Shown: positions 55,941-64,000 of the stretch, one piece after another
How positions within the stretch are numbered: position 1 is the first letter of the stretch
Layout: each line of letters opens with the position of its first letter
Source of the DNA: Fluviispira sanaruensis
Lineage (GTDB): Bacteria > Bdellovibrionota_B > Oligoflexia > Silvanigrellales > Silvanigrellaceae
Assembly: GCF_004295685.1 (NCBI RefSeq)
Contig: NZ_AP019368.1
Location: 924,001 to 988,000 of the forward strand
Direction: 5' to 3'
DNA length: 64,000 bases
Program-made: the position numbers and the translations under genes
The notes under the pieces: model-generated
Database searches by the model: none
Seen by the model: only the letters and a program-made list of their open reading frames with translations
Told to the model about the DNA's origin: nothing

Positions 55941-56939
55941 CTATTTCATATTATTTCGCCAGAACTCTGCGAGAATAATACTTGAGGCGCAAGCAACATT
56001 TAAACTTTCAACGTTACCGGTGCTTGGAATACGGACAAGATTATCACCGACCTTTAAAAGTTGTTGGCTGAGGCCATCTCCTTCAGAGCCGAAGAGAACG
56101 AGAAGTTTTCTAGGTATTTCAACTTCGAATAATGATTTACCTGTGTGACTTGTGGTGCTCATGACTTTAAAGTTACTTTTTCTAAATGCTTGAACTGATT
56201 TTTCAAAACTATCGGTTGAAATCACTTTTATCCATTCTGCTCCACCTTCCGAAGTGCGGTAAGCCGCTCCTGACATGGCGGCTTCTGCTTGGGAGAGAAG
56301 GATAGCTTTCACACCAAAACTAGCGCACACGCGCATAATAGCGCCGAGGTTGTGTGGATTTTGCACATTTTCGAGAGCGACTACACAGGCAGGTTGATTG
56401 CTTTTTTCGTGTTCAGCTAAAAAATCTTCTAAAGTAACGGTAGGGATTTTTCGAACTAAAAAACAAACGCCTTCATGGTGACTTGACTCAGATATTCTTT
56501 CAAGTTCGTCATCGGTTACAACTCGATAAGCTAATTTTTTATCTGCGCAGTATTTCAAGACTTTTGTAAATTCTTTCAGTTGGCTTTCTGTTACGTAAGC
56601 GCGGATGATATCTTGCGGACGCTTTTTAAAAACCATATGGCATGCATGAATCCCACAGATTTTCATTTCCACATGCCGACGAGGTTTAGGCACTTGGCGA
56701 TTTTCGCCATGTCTTTCTTTTTTCTTAAACTCACCATCGAATTTATTTTCACCTTCTTCAGTCGAATAAGATCTTTTTTCTTCTCTTGGTGTGAAGGAGT
56801 CTTTAGAATATTCTTTCTTTTCAGTTTTCGGTTTAAAAGAGTCTTTAGAATATTCTTTTTTTTCTGCTTTTGGTTTAAAAGAATCTTTAGAGTATTCTTT
56901 TTTCTGAGTGTGTTTCTTGTCCTGTTTCTTTATGCCCAT
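55941..56939 (-). CDS. TrmH/SpoU-family RNA methyltransferase (RlmB-like) with repeat tail
   Basis: A 332-residue SAM-dependent 2'-O-ribose methyltransferase. The catalytic part (residues ~80-332) has ALENVQNPHNLGAIMRVC (motif 1), LFGSEGDGLS (motif 2) and IPSTGNVESLNVACASSI (motif 3), as in RlmB. N-terminal to it are three near-identical 14-residue repeats (KKEYSKDSFKPKAE and two variants) followed by a degenerate fourth, all basic, which may help RNA binding. ATG 56939 has GGAG six bases upstream. It overlaps the rmuC stop by 53 bases. Confidence 0.88.
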   Translation of the reverse strand: MGIKKQDKKHTQKKEYSKDSFKPKAEKKEYSKDSFKPKTEKKEYSKDSFTPREEKRSYSTEEGENKFDGEFKKKERHGENRQVPKPRRHVEMKICGIHACHMVFKKRPQDIIRAYVTESQLKEFTKVLKYCADKKLAYRVVTDDELERISESSHHEGVCFLVRKIPTVTLEDFLAEHEKSNQPACVVALENVQNPHNLGAIMRVCASFGVKAILLSQAEAAMSGAAYRTSEGGAEWIKVISTDSFEKSVQAFRKSNFKVMSTTSHTGKSLFEVEIPRKLLVLFGSEGDGLSQQLLKVGDNLVRIPSTGNVESLNVACASSIILAEFWRNNMK

Positions 56940-58188
56940 TGACTTCTCCATTGGTATTTACAAATTCACTGTTTTCATATTCAAATTCTTTTTGGGGGAG
57001 GCTTTCGACTCTCATTAATTTATTTGAAATCATTTTGGAACGATGAGAGGCTTCCCCAATTTGTTTGCTGGCATCGTTTAATTTTTCTTGCGTCTTTTCT
57101 AATAAATCTCCAAATTTATAGAAGTCTTTTTTCACATTTCCGAGTAACAGGCGTATTTCATCGGAGCGTTTTTCAACAGCAAGGGTTCTAAACCCCATCT
57201 GTAAGCTGTTTAGCAGGGCAACGAGAGTCGAGGGGCCTGCAACTACGACCTGTAACTCTCGGCGCAAATACTCTGACAGTCCAGCAATTCTTAAAACCTC
57301 AGAGTACAAACCCTCTGTGGGTAGAAACAGGATTCCGAAATCCGTAGTGCTCGGAGGATCGATATATTTCTCTTTGATGTCTTTTGCAAAGTTTTTTATT
57401 TTTGTTTCTAATTGTTTAATAGAATGAGTGACTTTTTCATGGTCCCCTTTTTCGCTGGCATCGAGGATTCGTTCGTAATCTTCCATGGGAAACTTTGCGT
57501 CGATGGGCAACCACAGTGCCTTTTTGTCATGGGAATTATGGGGAAGTTTTACTGCAAACTCTATGAAATAGGCACTATTTTTTTTGGTTTTTACATTTTT
57601 TTCATATTGCTCTGGTGAGAGAATATCGCTCAAAATTCTATCAAGCTGCTCTTCCCCCAATATTCCTCTGGTTTTAATATTGCTTAAGACTCTTTGTAAA
57701 TTGCCAACTTCAGAAGCCATTTTCTGCATTTCTCCTATCCCCGTATGGACAAGGTCGAGTCTGTCACCAACCTGTTTAAAGGAGGCATTCAAGCGAAGTT
57801 CAAGGGTTGCATGAAGTTTTTCTTCAACAAGGCTACGCATTTTGTCGAGTTGAGCTTCATTTTCATGTCTTAAATTCGAAATTTGTGTGTCTAGAGTTTC
57901 GCGGATATCTCTTTGTCCACGGTTATTATTCTGTGTGAGGGTGTTTAAAAGCAAAGCATTGTTTTCAATTAGTTCTTTGCGTAATATTTGGATATTATTG
58001 CTAAGTTCTTCACGATTTATGCGGATTTCATTTTTTAAGACGTGCTCAACTTTATCTTCAAAATATTCAAATTTTTCGAAAATATTTTTATCAAAGTTTG
58101 TCATATGTTTTATTTTGTTGTAAATAATTAAAATAAATAAGCTTGTTATCGCGTAGAGTGCAAGCAGGCTTGTATTCAGTAAATCCAT
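56887..58188 (-). CDS. rmuC: DNA recombination protein RmuC homologue
   Basis: A 433-residue membrane-anchored coiled-coil protein: one N-terminal hydrophobic segment (LLALYAITSLFILIIY), a long coiled coil (residues ~45-170) and the RmuC nuclease-like domain with ALWLPIDAKFPMEDY, YIDPPSTTDFGILFLPTEGL and VAGPSTLVALLNSL. RmuC limits inversions and may have a PD-(D/E)XK-type core. ATG 58188 has AAAGGAC upstream; open frame before it to 58308 is not used. It is divergent from the DUF2058 gene. Confidence 0.92.
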   Translation of the reverse strand: MDLLNTSLLALYAITSLFILIIYNKIKHMTNFDKNIFEKFEYFEDKVEHVLKNEIRINREELSNNIQILRKELIENNALLLNTLTQNNNRGQRDIRETLDTQISNLRHENEAQLDKMRSLVEEKLHATLELRLNASFKQVGDRLDLVHTGIGEMQKMASEVGNLQRVLSNIKTRGILGEEQLDRILSDILSPEQYEKNVKTKKNSAYFIEFAVKLPHNSHDKKALWLPIDAKFPMEDYERILDASEKGDHEKVTHSIKQLETKIKNFAKDIKEKYIDPPSTTDFGILFLPTEGLYSEVLRIAGLSEYLRRELQVVVAGPSTLVALLNSLQMGFRTLAVEKRSDEIRLLLGNVKKDFYKFGDLLEKTQEKLNDASKQIGEASHRSKMISNKLMRVESLPQKEFEYENSEFVNTNGEVNGHKETGQETHSEKRIL

Positions 58189-58458
58189 AAAAAGTCCTTT
58201 TGAATAATACCCTTGATAATACAAGGAAAATTTATTTGAACAATTAATAGCTACAAAAAACAGCATACCATTGAAATGCACTATTTGACAGGATAAGTCA
58301 TCTCTCAAGCGATGAGTTATCCACTTTCAATGTGGATAACTCACATGTTGATTTTGCTTAAATTATGAGCAAATTTTCGTCCAAAAAAAACGAATTGGAA
58401 ATGAAAATTGACAATATAGGCAAGTCGAGTGAAGGATGCATGATGAGGAGGGTGAGAT

Positions 58459-58989
58459 ATGAGCTTGAGAGACCAGCTACTTAAAGCAGGGCTTGTTTCC
58501 AAAAAACAAGCACAAAAAACAGAAGCAGCCAATCGTAAGCAAGCGCATGATACAAAAAAGAACAAAGAGCTTGCTGATAAAGTCAATGCTGAAAAATTAG
58601 ACGAATTAAAAAAAATTGAAGATGAAAAAAATCAAAGAAGAGAACTTGATAAGGAATTAAATAAACAACGTGATTTATTAATGAGTCAACGTGAATCATA
58701 TTATCGCTCTTTACAAATTCTTAATAGTAATAGTTTAAATACCAGAAGCGCAAATGAATATTATTTTTTTGCGGAAGGAAATAGAATAAAGAAAATAATG
58801 GTAAATTCATGGCAAAGAGAAATGCTTGCTCGTGGAAAAATGGGGATAGGCAAACCTCATAAAGAGATTGATGAATATGTTATTATTCCTTTGAATGCAG
58901 CGCGCGTTATTAATGAAATTTTTCCGCAAAAATTAATCACCTTGCATTCAGAAATAGAAGACTCTGAAGAGTTGGATGATGGATTTTAA
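58459..58989 (+). CDS. DUF2058 (YaiL-like) protein
   Basis: A 176-residue basic protein. It begins MSLRDQLLKAGLVSKKQAQK, the characteristic DUF2058 opening, followed by a Lys/Glu-rich coiled coil and a small C-terminal domain (NEYYFFAEGNRIKKIMVN to YVIIPLNAARVI). The family is reported as polynucleotide-associated; its role is unknown. GAGG lies about ten bases before the ATG. It is the first of three plus-strand genes but the next one is 68 bases away. Confidence 0.88.
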   Translation: MSLRDQLLKAGLVSKKQAQKTEAANRKQAHDTKKNKELADKVNAEKLDELKKIEDEKNQRRELDKELNKQRDLLMSQRESYYRSLQILNSNSLNTRSANEYYFFAEGNRIKKIMVNSWQREMLARGKMGIGKPHKEIDEYVIIPLNAARVINEIFPQKLITLHSEIEDSEELDDGF

Positions 58990-59057
58990 TTTATAGTTGT
59001 ATTAAAGTATATATTCTCAATTGTTTAATTATCTTTTTTCTTATTTTTGGAGTGAAA

Positions 59058-60188
59058 ATGAACATAGATGATAAGAGGAATTCAAGCATGAGTCCTTTAA
59101 AAAGTGTCGGATTTATTGTTGGTGGCATCGTTCTTGGAAGTTTATTGACAGCTGGAATAATGATTTCTAAATATAATAAAAAAGCTGTCGATGTTTCCGA
59201 TGCTGTTGGCCAACCTCTTTTTATTGTGGATGGTAAAACTTGGAAAACCAATGAATTGCCAGGTGACTCGCGTATGGAGTATTTTGATTTAGAAAATAAT
59301 ATCTTCAATGCTCGTCAAGCAATAGCAAGCAAAACTGCGCTTCGTCTTGCTTTATCTAAAGATTTAGGAAAGCCTATTACTCCAGAAAATATTGCAAAGA
59401 TTGAAGAGTTATTACCTATTCAAAGTGTTACAGAAATCGATGCCAGAACATTTTATGATCAGAATGTGGCAAAGTGGGGGGTAGGTTTTTTTGGTGGTAA
59501 AAGCTATGAAGAAATTAAAGAGCAATTGCGCCAACAGATGACACACGAAAAGTCGAGAGAATTGGTTGCTACGAAAACAAAAGAATTTGAGGATACTGGT
59601 AGAATAAAAGTATTATTAAAAGCGCCTTCAGCACCACCCGTGAAGTTGAATTTATCAGGATTTCCGGTGAGGGGAAATGCGAACTCATCGAAAGTGCTCG
59701 TAGTTGTGGCGGATTATTTATGCACTCATTGCAGAGAATCGGAAGAGGCAATTGAGAAAATCTACCAAGAATTTTCTCAAAAAGTCAAATTTGTTCATGT
59801 TTCCTATCCACTCGCGCCTCAAGGCCTCAGTGGTGCTTTAGCGCGCGGAGCCTATTGTGCAACAGAACAGGGAGAGAAAGAATTTTGGGATTATCAAAAA
59901 GTGGCTTTTGCCATTCCTTTTGCAAAAATGCAGCCACCAAGTTTAATGGAACCAGAAAAGGCATTTAATCGCGAAACAATAGAATTAGCTAAATCTGTCA
60001 AGTTAAACGTAGAACAGTTTACGTCTTGCCTTGAGTCAGAAAATGCAAGAAAATATATAGATATTGTTCGCGATCAGTTTAACGAAAATGTAGGTTTTTC
60101 TGGGACACCGGCATTTTATTTAAATGGAAGTTTAATTCAGGTAAGTCCACAAAAACTTGCCGCTACTTTAAAGTTAGCTTTAAATTGA
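59058..60188 (+). CDS. Membrane-anchored DsbA-like thiol oxidoreductase
   Basis: A 376-residue protein with an N-terminal membrane anchor (FIVGGIVLGSLLTAGIMI), a helical extension of ~150 residues resembling parvulin/SurA-type N-terminal parts, and a DsbA-like thioredoxin fold. The active site is CTHC (residues ~222-225) and the cis-Pro is in GFSGTPAFYLNG. It catalyses disulfide formation or reduction in the periplasm. ATG 59058 has GGAG five bases upstream. A c-type cytochrome follows 36 bases later, which could need thiol chemistry for haem attachment (inference). Confidence 0.88.
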   Translation: MNIDDKRNSSMSPLKSVGFIVGGIVLGSLLTAGIMISKYNKKAVDVSDAVGQPLFIVDGKTWKTNELPGDSRMEYFDLENNIFNARQAIASKTALRLALSKDLGKPITPENIAKIEELLPIQSVTEIDARTFYDQNVAKWGVGFFGGKSYEEIKEQLRQQMTHEKSRELVATKTKEFEDTGRIKVLLKAPSAPPVKLNLSGFPVRGNANSSKVLVVVADYLCTHCRESEEAIEKIYQEFSQKVKFVHVSYPLAPQGLSGALARGAYCATEQGEKEFWDYQKVAFAIPFAKMQPPSLMEPEKAFNRETIELAKSVKLNVEQFTSCLESENARKYIDIVRDQFNENVGFSGTPAFYLNGSLIQVSPQKLAATLKLALN

Positions 60189-60224
60189 TTCATTTTTTGT
60201 TACTTTTTCCACTAGGAGGATATT

Positions 60225-60755
60225 ATGAAAGCTCCAGCGCGGGTACTGCTTATTTCTACACTTGTTTCAGTTTTAGTGATTGGTGTTGCTCTTTATCGCT
60301 ATAATCTTATTTTAAAAGGTGATGGTTCTAAAGCACCAACTGTAGATGCTATTTTACCAGAAGTAACAGGCGAAAGTGCAAATGCGGATGTTGGTAAATT
60401 ACCAGCTTCAAAGCAGTCTGAAAAAAGTGAAAGTGCAAAACCAGCTGTTGGAAAAGCTCCTACAGCAAAACAGTTGGAAAATGGTAAAAAACTTTATGCT
60501 CAAACCACTTGTGGCGTTTGTCATGGTGCGGATGGCAAAGCAGACACTCCTACAGCAAAAGCTATGAAAGCGACAGATTTAACTTCTGGTAAATTCAAAC
60601 ATAATAAAACAAATTTAGATCCAGTTGCCTATATTGCTAAAGTGATAGCTGAAGGAGTTCCTGGAACAGGGATGGCAAGCTTTAAAGCTCAATTGCCAGA
60701 ACCCAGTGCTAGAATGGATTTAGCTGAATATGTTCATTCTTTGTCAGGAAAATAA
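60225..60755 (+). CDS. Membrane-anchored c-type cytochrome
   Basis: A 176-residue mono-haem cytochrome. An N-terminal helix (VLLISTLVSVLVIGVALY) anchors it, a Lys/Ala/Ser linker follows, then a cytochrome c domain with CGVCH (haem attachment) and GTGMASF (distal Met ligand). It should carry electrons in the periplasm. AGGAGG lies before the ATG (CACTAGGAGGATATT). It is probably co-transcribed with the DsbA-like gene. Confidence 0.93.
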   Translation: MKAPARVLLISTLVSVLVIGVALYRYNLILKGDGSKAPTVDAILPEVTGESANADVGKLPASKQSEKSESAKPAVGKAPTAKQLENGKKLYAQTTCGVCHGADGKADTPTAKAMKATDLTSGKFKHNKTNLDPVAYIAKVIAEGVPGTGMASFKAQLPEPSARMDLAEYVHSLSGK

Positions 60756-60761
60756 AGAAAA

Positions 60762-61493
60762 CTAATCAATTTTTGTTGATCTTTGTGGAATATATTCGAG
60801 ACATTTGTGATTCATTAACGTATGAATCGCAAATTCTCTTGTAGAATCTGAAAAGTATTTAAACTCTAATCCTGCGCAGTATTCTCCATTGTGATTGAGA
60901 GCTCCATTCCAAACGATTTCTCCAATTCCTGAAATTTCTTCTCCACCTTTTAATTGAATTTGAAAATTTATGAATGCGCCCGCATTCAATAATATCGTAT
61001 TGGTAGGAATCATTGCTCCTCCTCGTCCCATGCGAAAATCATTGCAATCTTTAGCGGATATTTTATAAATATTTTCATCTATAATTTTTTCTTTGGGTTT
61101 TAAAGCATAACGATCTTCAGGAGTGAGCATAAACCACTCTAAGGAACTGAGAAGGTAAAGGAGGTCGAATGGTTTGGCAAAAAGTCCTTCCACACCATGG
61201 GCATGTAACTCTTCTCTTGTGTTATCTGAATAAGCTGTAATAAAAATAAAAACGGGTTTATTGAGGCTGATCTTCTTGGTTTCGTCTAAAAACTCTATGC
61301 CATTTCCGCCTGGCATGCGAACATCACTGATTATAAGATCGATTTTTTCATTTTTCACTATACCTAATGCTTCTTTACCATTCTTCGCTTCAAGAGTTTT
61401 AGCCCCAATATTTTGTAGTTCAAAAATGAGCATTTCTCTTAGATCAATTTCATCATCAACAACGAGGACAATTTTATCTTTTAAAATGCTCAT
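60762..61493 (-). CDS. Response regulator with PilZ-like C-terminal domain
   Basis: A 243-residue receiver protein. The N-terminal REC domain has the acidic pair (VVDDE), the phospho-Asp in ISDVRMPG, Thr in FITAY and the Lys in AKPF. The C-terminal ~105 residues have RMGRGG (RxxxR-like start) and a later 'GEIVWNG...GAGLEF'-like strand pair, a PilZ-type pattern that could bind c-di-GMP. ATG 61493 has GGAG eight bases upstream. No histidine kinase is nearby. It is divergent from cheR. Confidence 0.82.
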   Translation of the reverse strand: MSILKDKIVLVVDDEIDLREMLIFELQNIGAKTLEAKNGKEALGIVKNEKIDLIISDVRMPGGNGIEFLDETKKISLNKPVFIFITAYSDNTREELHAHGVEGLFAKPFDLLYLLSSLEWFMLTPEDRYALKPKEKIIDENIYKISAKDCNDFRMGRGGAMIPTNTILLNAGAFINFQIQLKGGEEISGIGEIVWNGALNHNGEYCAGLEFKYFSDSTREFAIHTLMNHKCLEYIPQRSTKID

Positions 61494-61714
61494 AATTGAC
61501 TCCAACACAAATGCGATTCAAAGTTTTAAGGTTTATGTTAAAATGCATTATTTACAAAATATTTTCATCATTTTAAATAGTAGTCATATTGAGAATGCCT
61601 GACAAGCTTTGTATTGTGTTAAAAAACCGACATAAAGTTTATACTTATTTTAAATAAGACCGAAAACATTTAGGTATTGATGAGATAAAAAATTTTACTC
61701 TTAAAGGTAACACA

Positions 61715-62584
61715 GTGACTGATACAGAACCTAAAAATCCATTAGCTCATGATGTCCTTATGACTGATGTCAAGGGGTATGAAGTTTTGGCAAAAAAGTT
61801 ATTTGAACACACTGGAATTTTTATGGATCCATGCGAAAAAAATTATTCTCTCATGTCTAATCGAATGCAAAAAATCTTAAAAAAATACAACTGCCAAAAT
61901 TATCAAGATTTTATTAATATAATAAATACAAACAATAGCGAAGCTAAAGAAGATTTTTACCAAGCGCTTACAACAAATACGACCCAATTTTTTAGAGAAA
62001 ATGAACACTTTATTTTTTTGAAAGGAAAGATGCCTGAAATTGAAAGTTATATACTTGCCGAAAAAAGAAAAGAAATAAGAATTTGGTGTGCAGCTGCAAG
62101 TACAGGGGAAGAGCCTTACACGATATTAATGTGCGTTCTAGAATCTTTAAATCCATTAAGTAATATCACAGTGAAAATTACAGCAACAGACATTAATACA
62201 CTGGTCTTAGAAAAAGCAAAACTTGGTGTTTATAAAAAAGAATTATTAGAAAGCGTTAGCCCGGCACTCGTTTTAAAATATTTTGAGAGGAATGCTAATA
62301 CTGGTGAAGAATTTCTCCAGATAAAAGAAAAATATAGATGTATGATTGAGTTTTCAAAGTTCAATTTGAATGCAGAATCTTATTTGTTTATAAATAAATT
62401 TGATATTATTTTCTGTAGAAATGTTCTTATTTATTTTACTCATAAAGCGGTTGAGGAAGTCATAGTAAAATTATCAAGATGTCTTGATAAAAAAGGATAC
62501 TTATTTATTGCTCACTCTGAAGCAATTATGGGTGAGAGATTAACTTTAAAGTCAATTGCGCCTTCTGTGTATCAACTTAAATAA
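61715..62584 (+). CDS. cheR: Chemotaxis protein methyltransferase CheR
   Basis: Methylates glutamates of chemoreceptors with SAM. The 289 residues show the helical N-terminal domain, TTNTTQFFRENEHF, the SAM site IWCAAASTGEEPYTI, and DIIFCRNVLIYF near the active site. The start is GTG 61715 with AAAGG ahead; ATG 61763 is a shorter option. No cheA, cheB or receptor gene is in the window, so it may serve a pathway encoded elsewhere. Confidence 0.93.
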   Translation: MTDTEPKNPLAHDVLMTDVKGYEVLAKKLFEHTGIFMDPCEKNYSLMSNRMQKILKKYNCQNYQDFINIINTNNSEAKEDFYQALTTNTTQFFRENEHFIFLKGKMPEIESYILAEKRKEIRIWCAAASTGEEPYTILMCVLESLNPLSNITVKITATDINTLVLEKAKLGVYKKELLESVSPALVLKYFERNANTGEEFLQIKEKYRCMIEFSKFNLNAESYLFINKFDIIFCRNVLIYFTHKAVEEVIVKLSRCLDKKGYLFIAHSEAIMGERLTLKSIAPSVYQLK

Positions 62585-63967
62585 TTATTTTGCAAAACCT
62601 AAATGTTTGGCGATTGGTAAATATATTTTATTCCAAATAAACTTATCGATGACAACGTCGTTTGAAAGAATTCCTTTTGCATCTAGTATAAGTGGTGTAT
62701 CTTTTGCTTTCTTCTCGCTGAATTCGCTTTTCCAAGCTAATTGAACGGGCTGAAAACCAACTCGCATATATAGCTGTTTTAGAGCTATTGGTGCGCTTGT
62801 TAGAATATGAGTATGTCCAGATTCGATTACAATGCGAACGACATGTCTTATCATATTGATGAAAATATCACTTTCTCTATATTCTTTCTCCCAAGCAAAA
62901 CGCGAAATTTCGACAAATTTTTTTGACCAAAGCCATTCAGGCATATTTATGATATATGTGGCTAATTCACACTGACTTTTGTCTTTATTATTAAATATTA
63001 TTCTTAATGCTGCCACTGCTTTTCTCCCGACTTTACAAACAATTTGGCGAGAAAATGCATCAAATTTATCTTGAAGTCCACCATATGGATTTTCAACTAA
63101 AGTGTCTCCAACTTGCGTAAAAGCTTCTGTAGAAATTTCAACTTCTTCAAACAAGCTTTTTTTTCTTAAGTCCATTATGATCGGGATTTCATCTTCTATT
63201 GCATAGCTAAAAGAAAGACTTTTTTCAATTATAGCAACTGGAAGCTTTTCATCTCTAAGTTCTTGAGGTGTAACTTCTACGCCGCAAAATAAAATATACT
63301 CAACCATCATTTGCATAAATGCATTATTCTTATGAGTGAATTCTACATTCACCGTGTAACGATCAGTAAGATTTGTTTCTGTTGAGTTTTTTGTTTCGAT
63401 AATTTTCGTGTGAACTTCAAATTCACCTTGAAAAGGGAGGTACATTTTAAGTGACAAAGGAAGATTTGGAATAAGGGTTTTGTTACGTGCAGATGTGACT
63501 AACAGCATACCATTGGCATAGAAACTTGTTACTTTAAATAAGATTCTTTCTTGAAAGAAAAATGGGTCATTGCACCAAGCATGCGGAGCAAATATATCTG
63601 GGACTTCATATTTTTTTAATTGCGCATTTGCTACTGTTACCTTGTTTTTTTCAATAATAAATTCTATACCAAAGCGGACATATGTATTTTCATCCAAAGT
63701 TAAATTCACGACACTTGTTACTTTTCCTTTTATAAAGGCATTTGATTTCTCTTGAATAGAATAATGTATTCGAACGATATCATCTTTCTTTGGATAAGTA
63801 GAAAGCTTTTGATCAACAATTAATACGTTAATTCCCCAAGGTGATAAATCCGTTGCTTCTCCCTTTATAGAATGAACTTCACTCTCGTCTTTTAGATGAA
63901 CTTTTATTCCCTCACCTAAATGAACAGTTCTTCTTGTTTCTTTACGTCTATTTGTTTTTCCATTCAT
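62585..63967 (-). CDS. PilZ-type protein with GNAT-like acyltransferase end
   Basis: A 460-residue cytoplasmic protein. The N-terminal ~110 residues begin with RRKETRRTVHLG (RxxxR) and continue with DLSPWGINVLI, as in PilZ domains that bind c-di-GMP. A second PilZ-like part may follow at ~130-230. The last ~200 residues look like GNAT or autoinducer-synthase-type acyltransferases (MDLRKKSLFEEV, VCKVGRKAVAALRIIF, HILTSAPIALKQLYMRVGF). A 'c-di-GMP-controlled acyltransferase' reading is an inference. It converges on cheR with no gap. The ATG at 63967 has GGAT upstream. Confidence 0.7.
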   Translation of the reverse strand: MNGKTNRRKETRRTVHLGEGIKVHLKDESEVHSIKGEATDLSPWGINVLIVDQKLSTYPKKDDIVRIHYSIQEKSNAFIKGKVTSVVNLTLDENTYVRFGIEFIIEKNKVTVANAQLKKYEVPDIFAPHAWCNDPFFFQERILFKVTSFYANGMLLVTSARNKTLIPNLPLSLKMYLPFQGEFEVHTKIIETKNSTETNLTDRYTVNVEFTHKNNAFMQMMVEYILFCGVEVTPQELRDEKLPVAIIEKSLSFSYAIEDEIPIIMDLRKKSLFEEVEISTEAFTQVGDTLVENPYGGLQDKFDAFSRQIVCKVGRKAVAALRIIFNNKDKSQCELATYIINMPEWLWSKKFVEISRFAWEKEYRESDIFINMIRHVVRIVIESGHTHILTSAPIALKQLYMRVGFQPVQLAWKSEFSEKKAKDTPLILDAKGILSNDVVIDKFIWNKIYLPIAKHLGFAK

Positions 63968-64000
63968 AAAAGGGATCCATTTAAAAAACGAATGTAATTT

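Overview
The window is AT-rich throughout (roughly one third G+C by eye), densely coded on both strands, and carries a Gram-negative gene set: many lipoboxes, an MreB-family protein, MurB, PlsB, a DsbA-like protein and CheR. No rRNA, tRNA or CRISPR array was seen. The low G+C, the many secreted and lipoproteins of unknown function, the LPP20-like proteins and a TIGR02147/DUF4423-like regulator suggest a member of the Bdellovibrionota/Oligoflexia, perhaps near Silvanigrellales. This placement is an inference from gene style, not a database result.

Layout. 1-5.0 kb: the end of a possible H-type-lectin protein, rpmF, and a very large pseudokinase/degenerate-ATPase protein. 5.1-9.1 kb: a compact alr-queA-tgt operon with a small membrane protein at its end. 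9.2-16 kb: two LPP20-like envelope proteins, a heavy-metal P-type ATPase divergent from a CsoR/FrmR-type repressor with a recognisable operator, a gamma-carbonic-anhydrase-like protein and a lipoprotein. 16-28.4 kb (minus strand): an MreB-family gene, then a large unit read as three paralogous substrate-binding proteins, livH-livM-livG-livF, panC and plsB, which joins branched-chain amino-acid uptake to pantothenate and phospholipid synthesis. 28.6-38.5 kb: nadE, an XRE-like regulator, a minus-strand group (PlsC-like acyltransferase, membrane protein, thiamine pyrophosphokinase-like protein, TrpR), and a plus-strand operon (esterase, hflX, small protein, murB). Here murB is fused to a CBM9/UPF0462-like domain.

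38.5-58 kb is the accessory part. It holds an LRR lipoprotein with a relic of a paralogue beside it, an orphan secreted protein, an MFS exporter, and a group of amino-acid genes (sodium symporter, 2OG-Fe(II) oxygenase, LysE, AzlC/AzlD). A decayed XRE antitoxin-type gene, a TIGR02147/DUF4423-like regulator with a tiny secreted protein, and an IS630-type element whose ends and TA duplication can be mapped 36 bases upstream of a tail-collar gene follow. Next come a possible MACPF-like secreted protein and a frameshifted Rpn-type nuclease gene flanked by direct ~200-bp repeats, each able to form a long hairpin.

56-64 kb returns to housekeeping and signalling genes: an RlmB-like rRNA methyltransferase with a repeat tail, rmuC, a DUF2058 protein, a membrane-anchored DsbA-like oxidoreductase with a c-type cytochrome, a response regulator with a PilZ-like output, cheR, and a PilZ-GNAT protein. 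No single locus proves to be a wholly new system. The strongest candidates for something undescribed are the hairpin repeat family around the Rpn gene, the MurB fusion, the pseudokinase giant and the amino-acid import/hydroxylation/export group.
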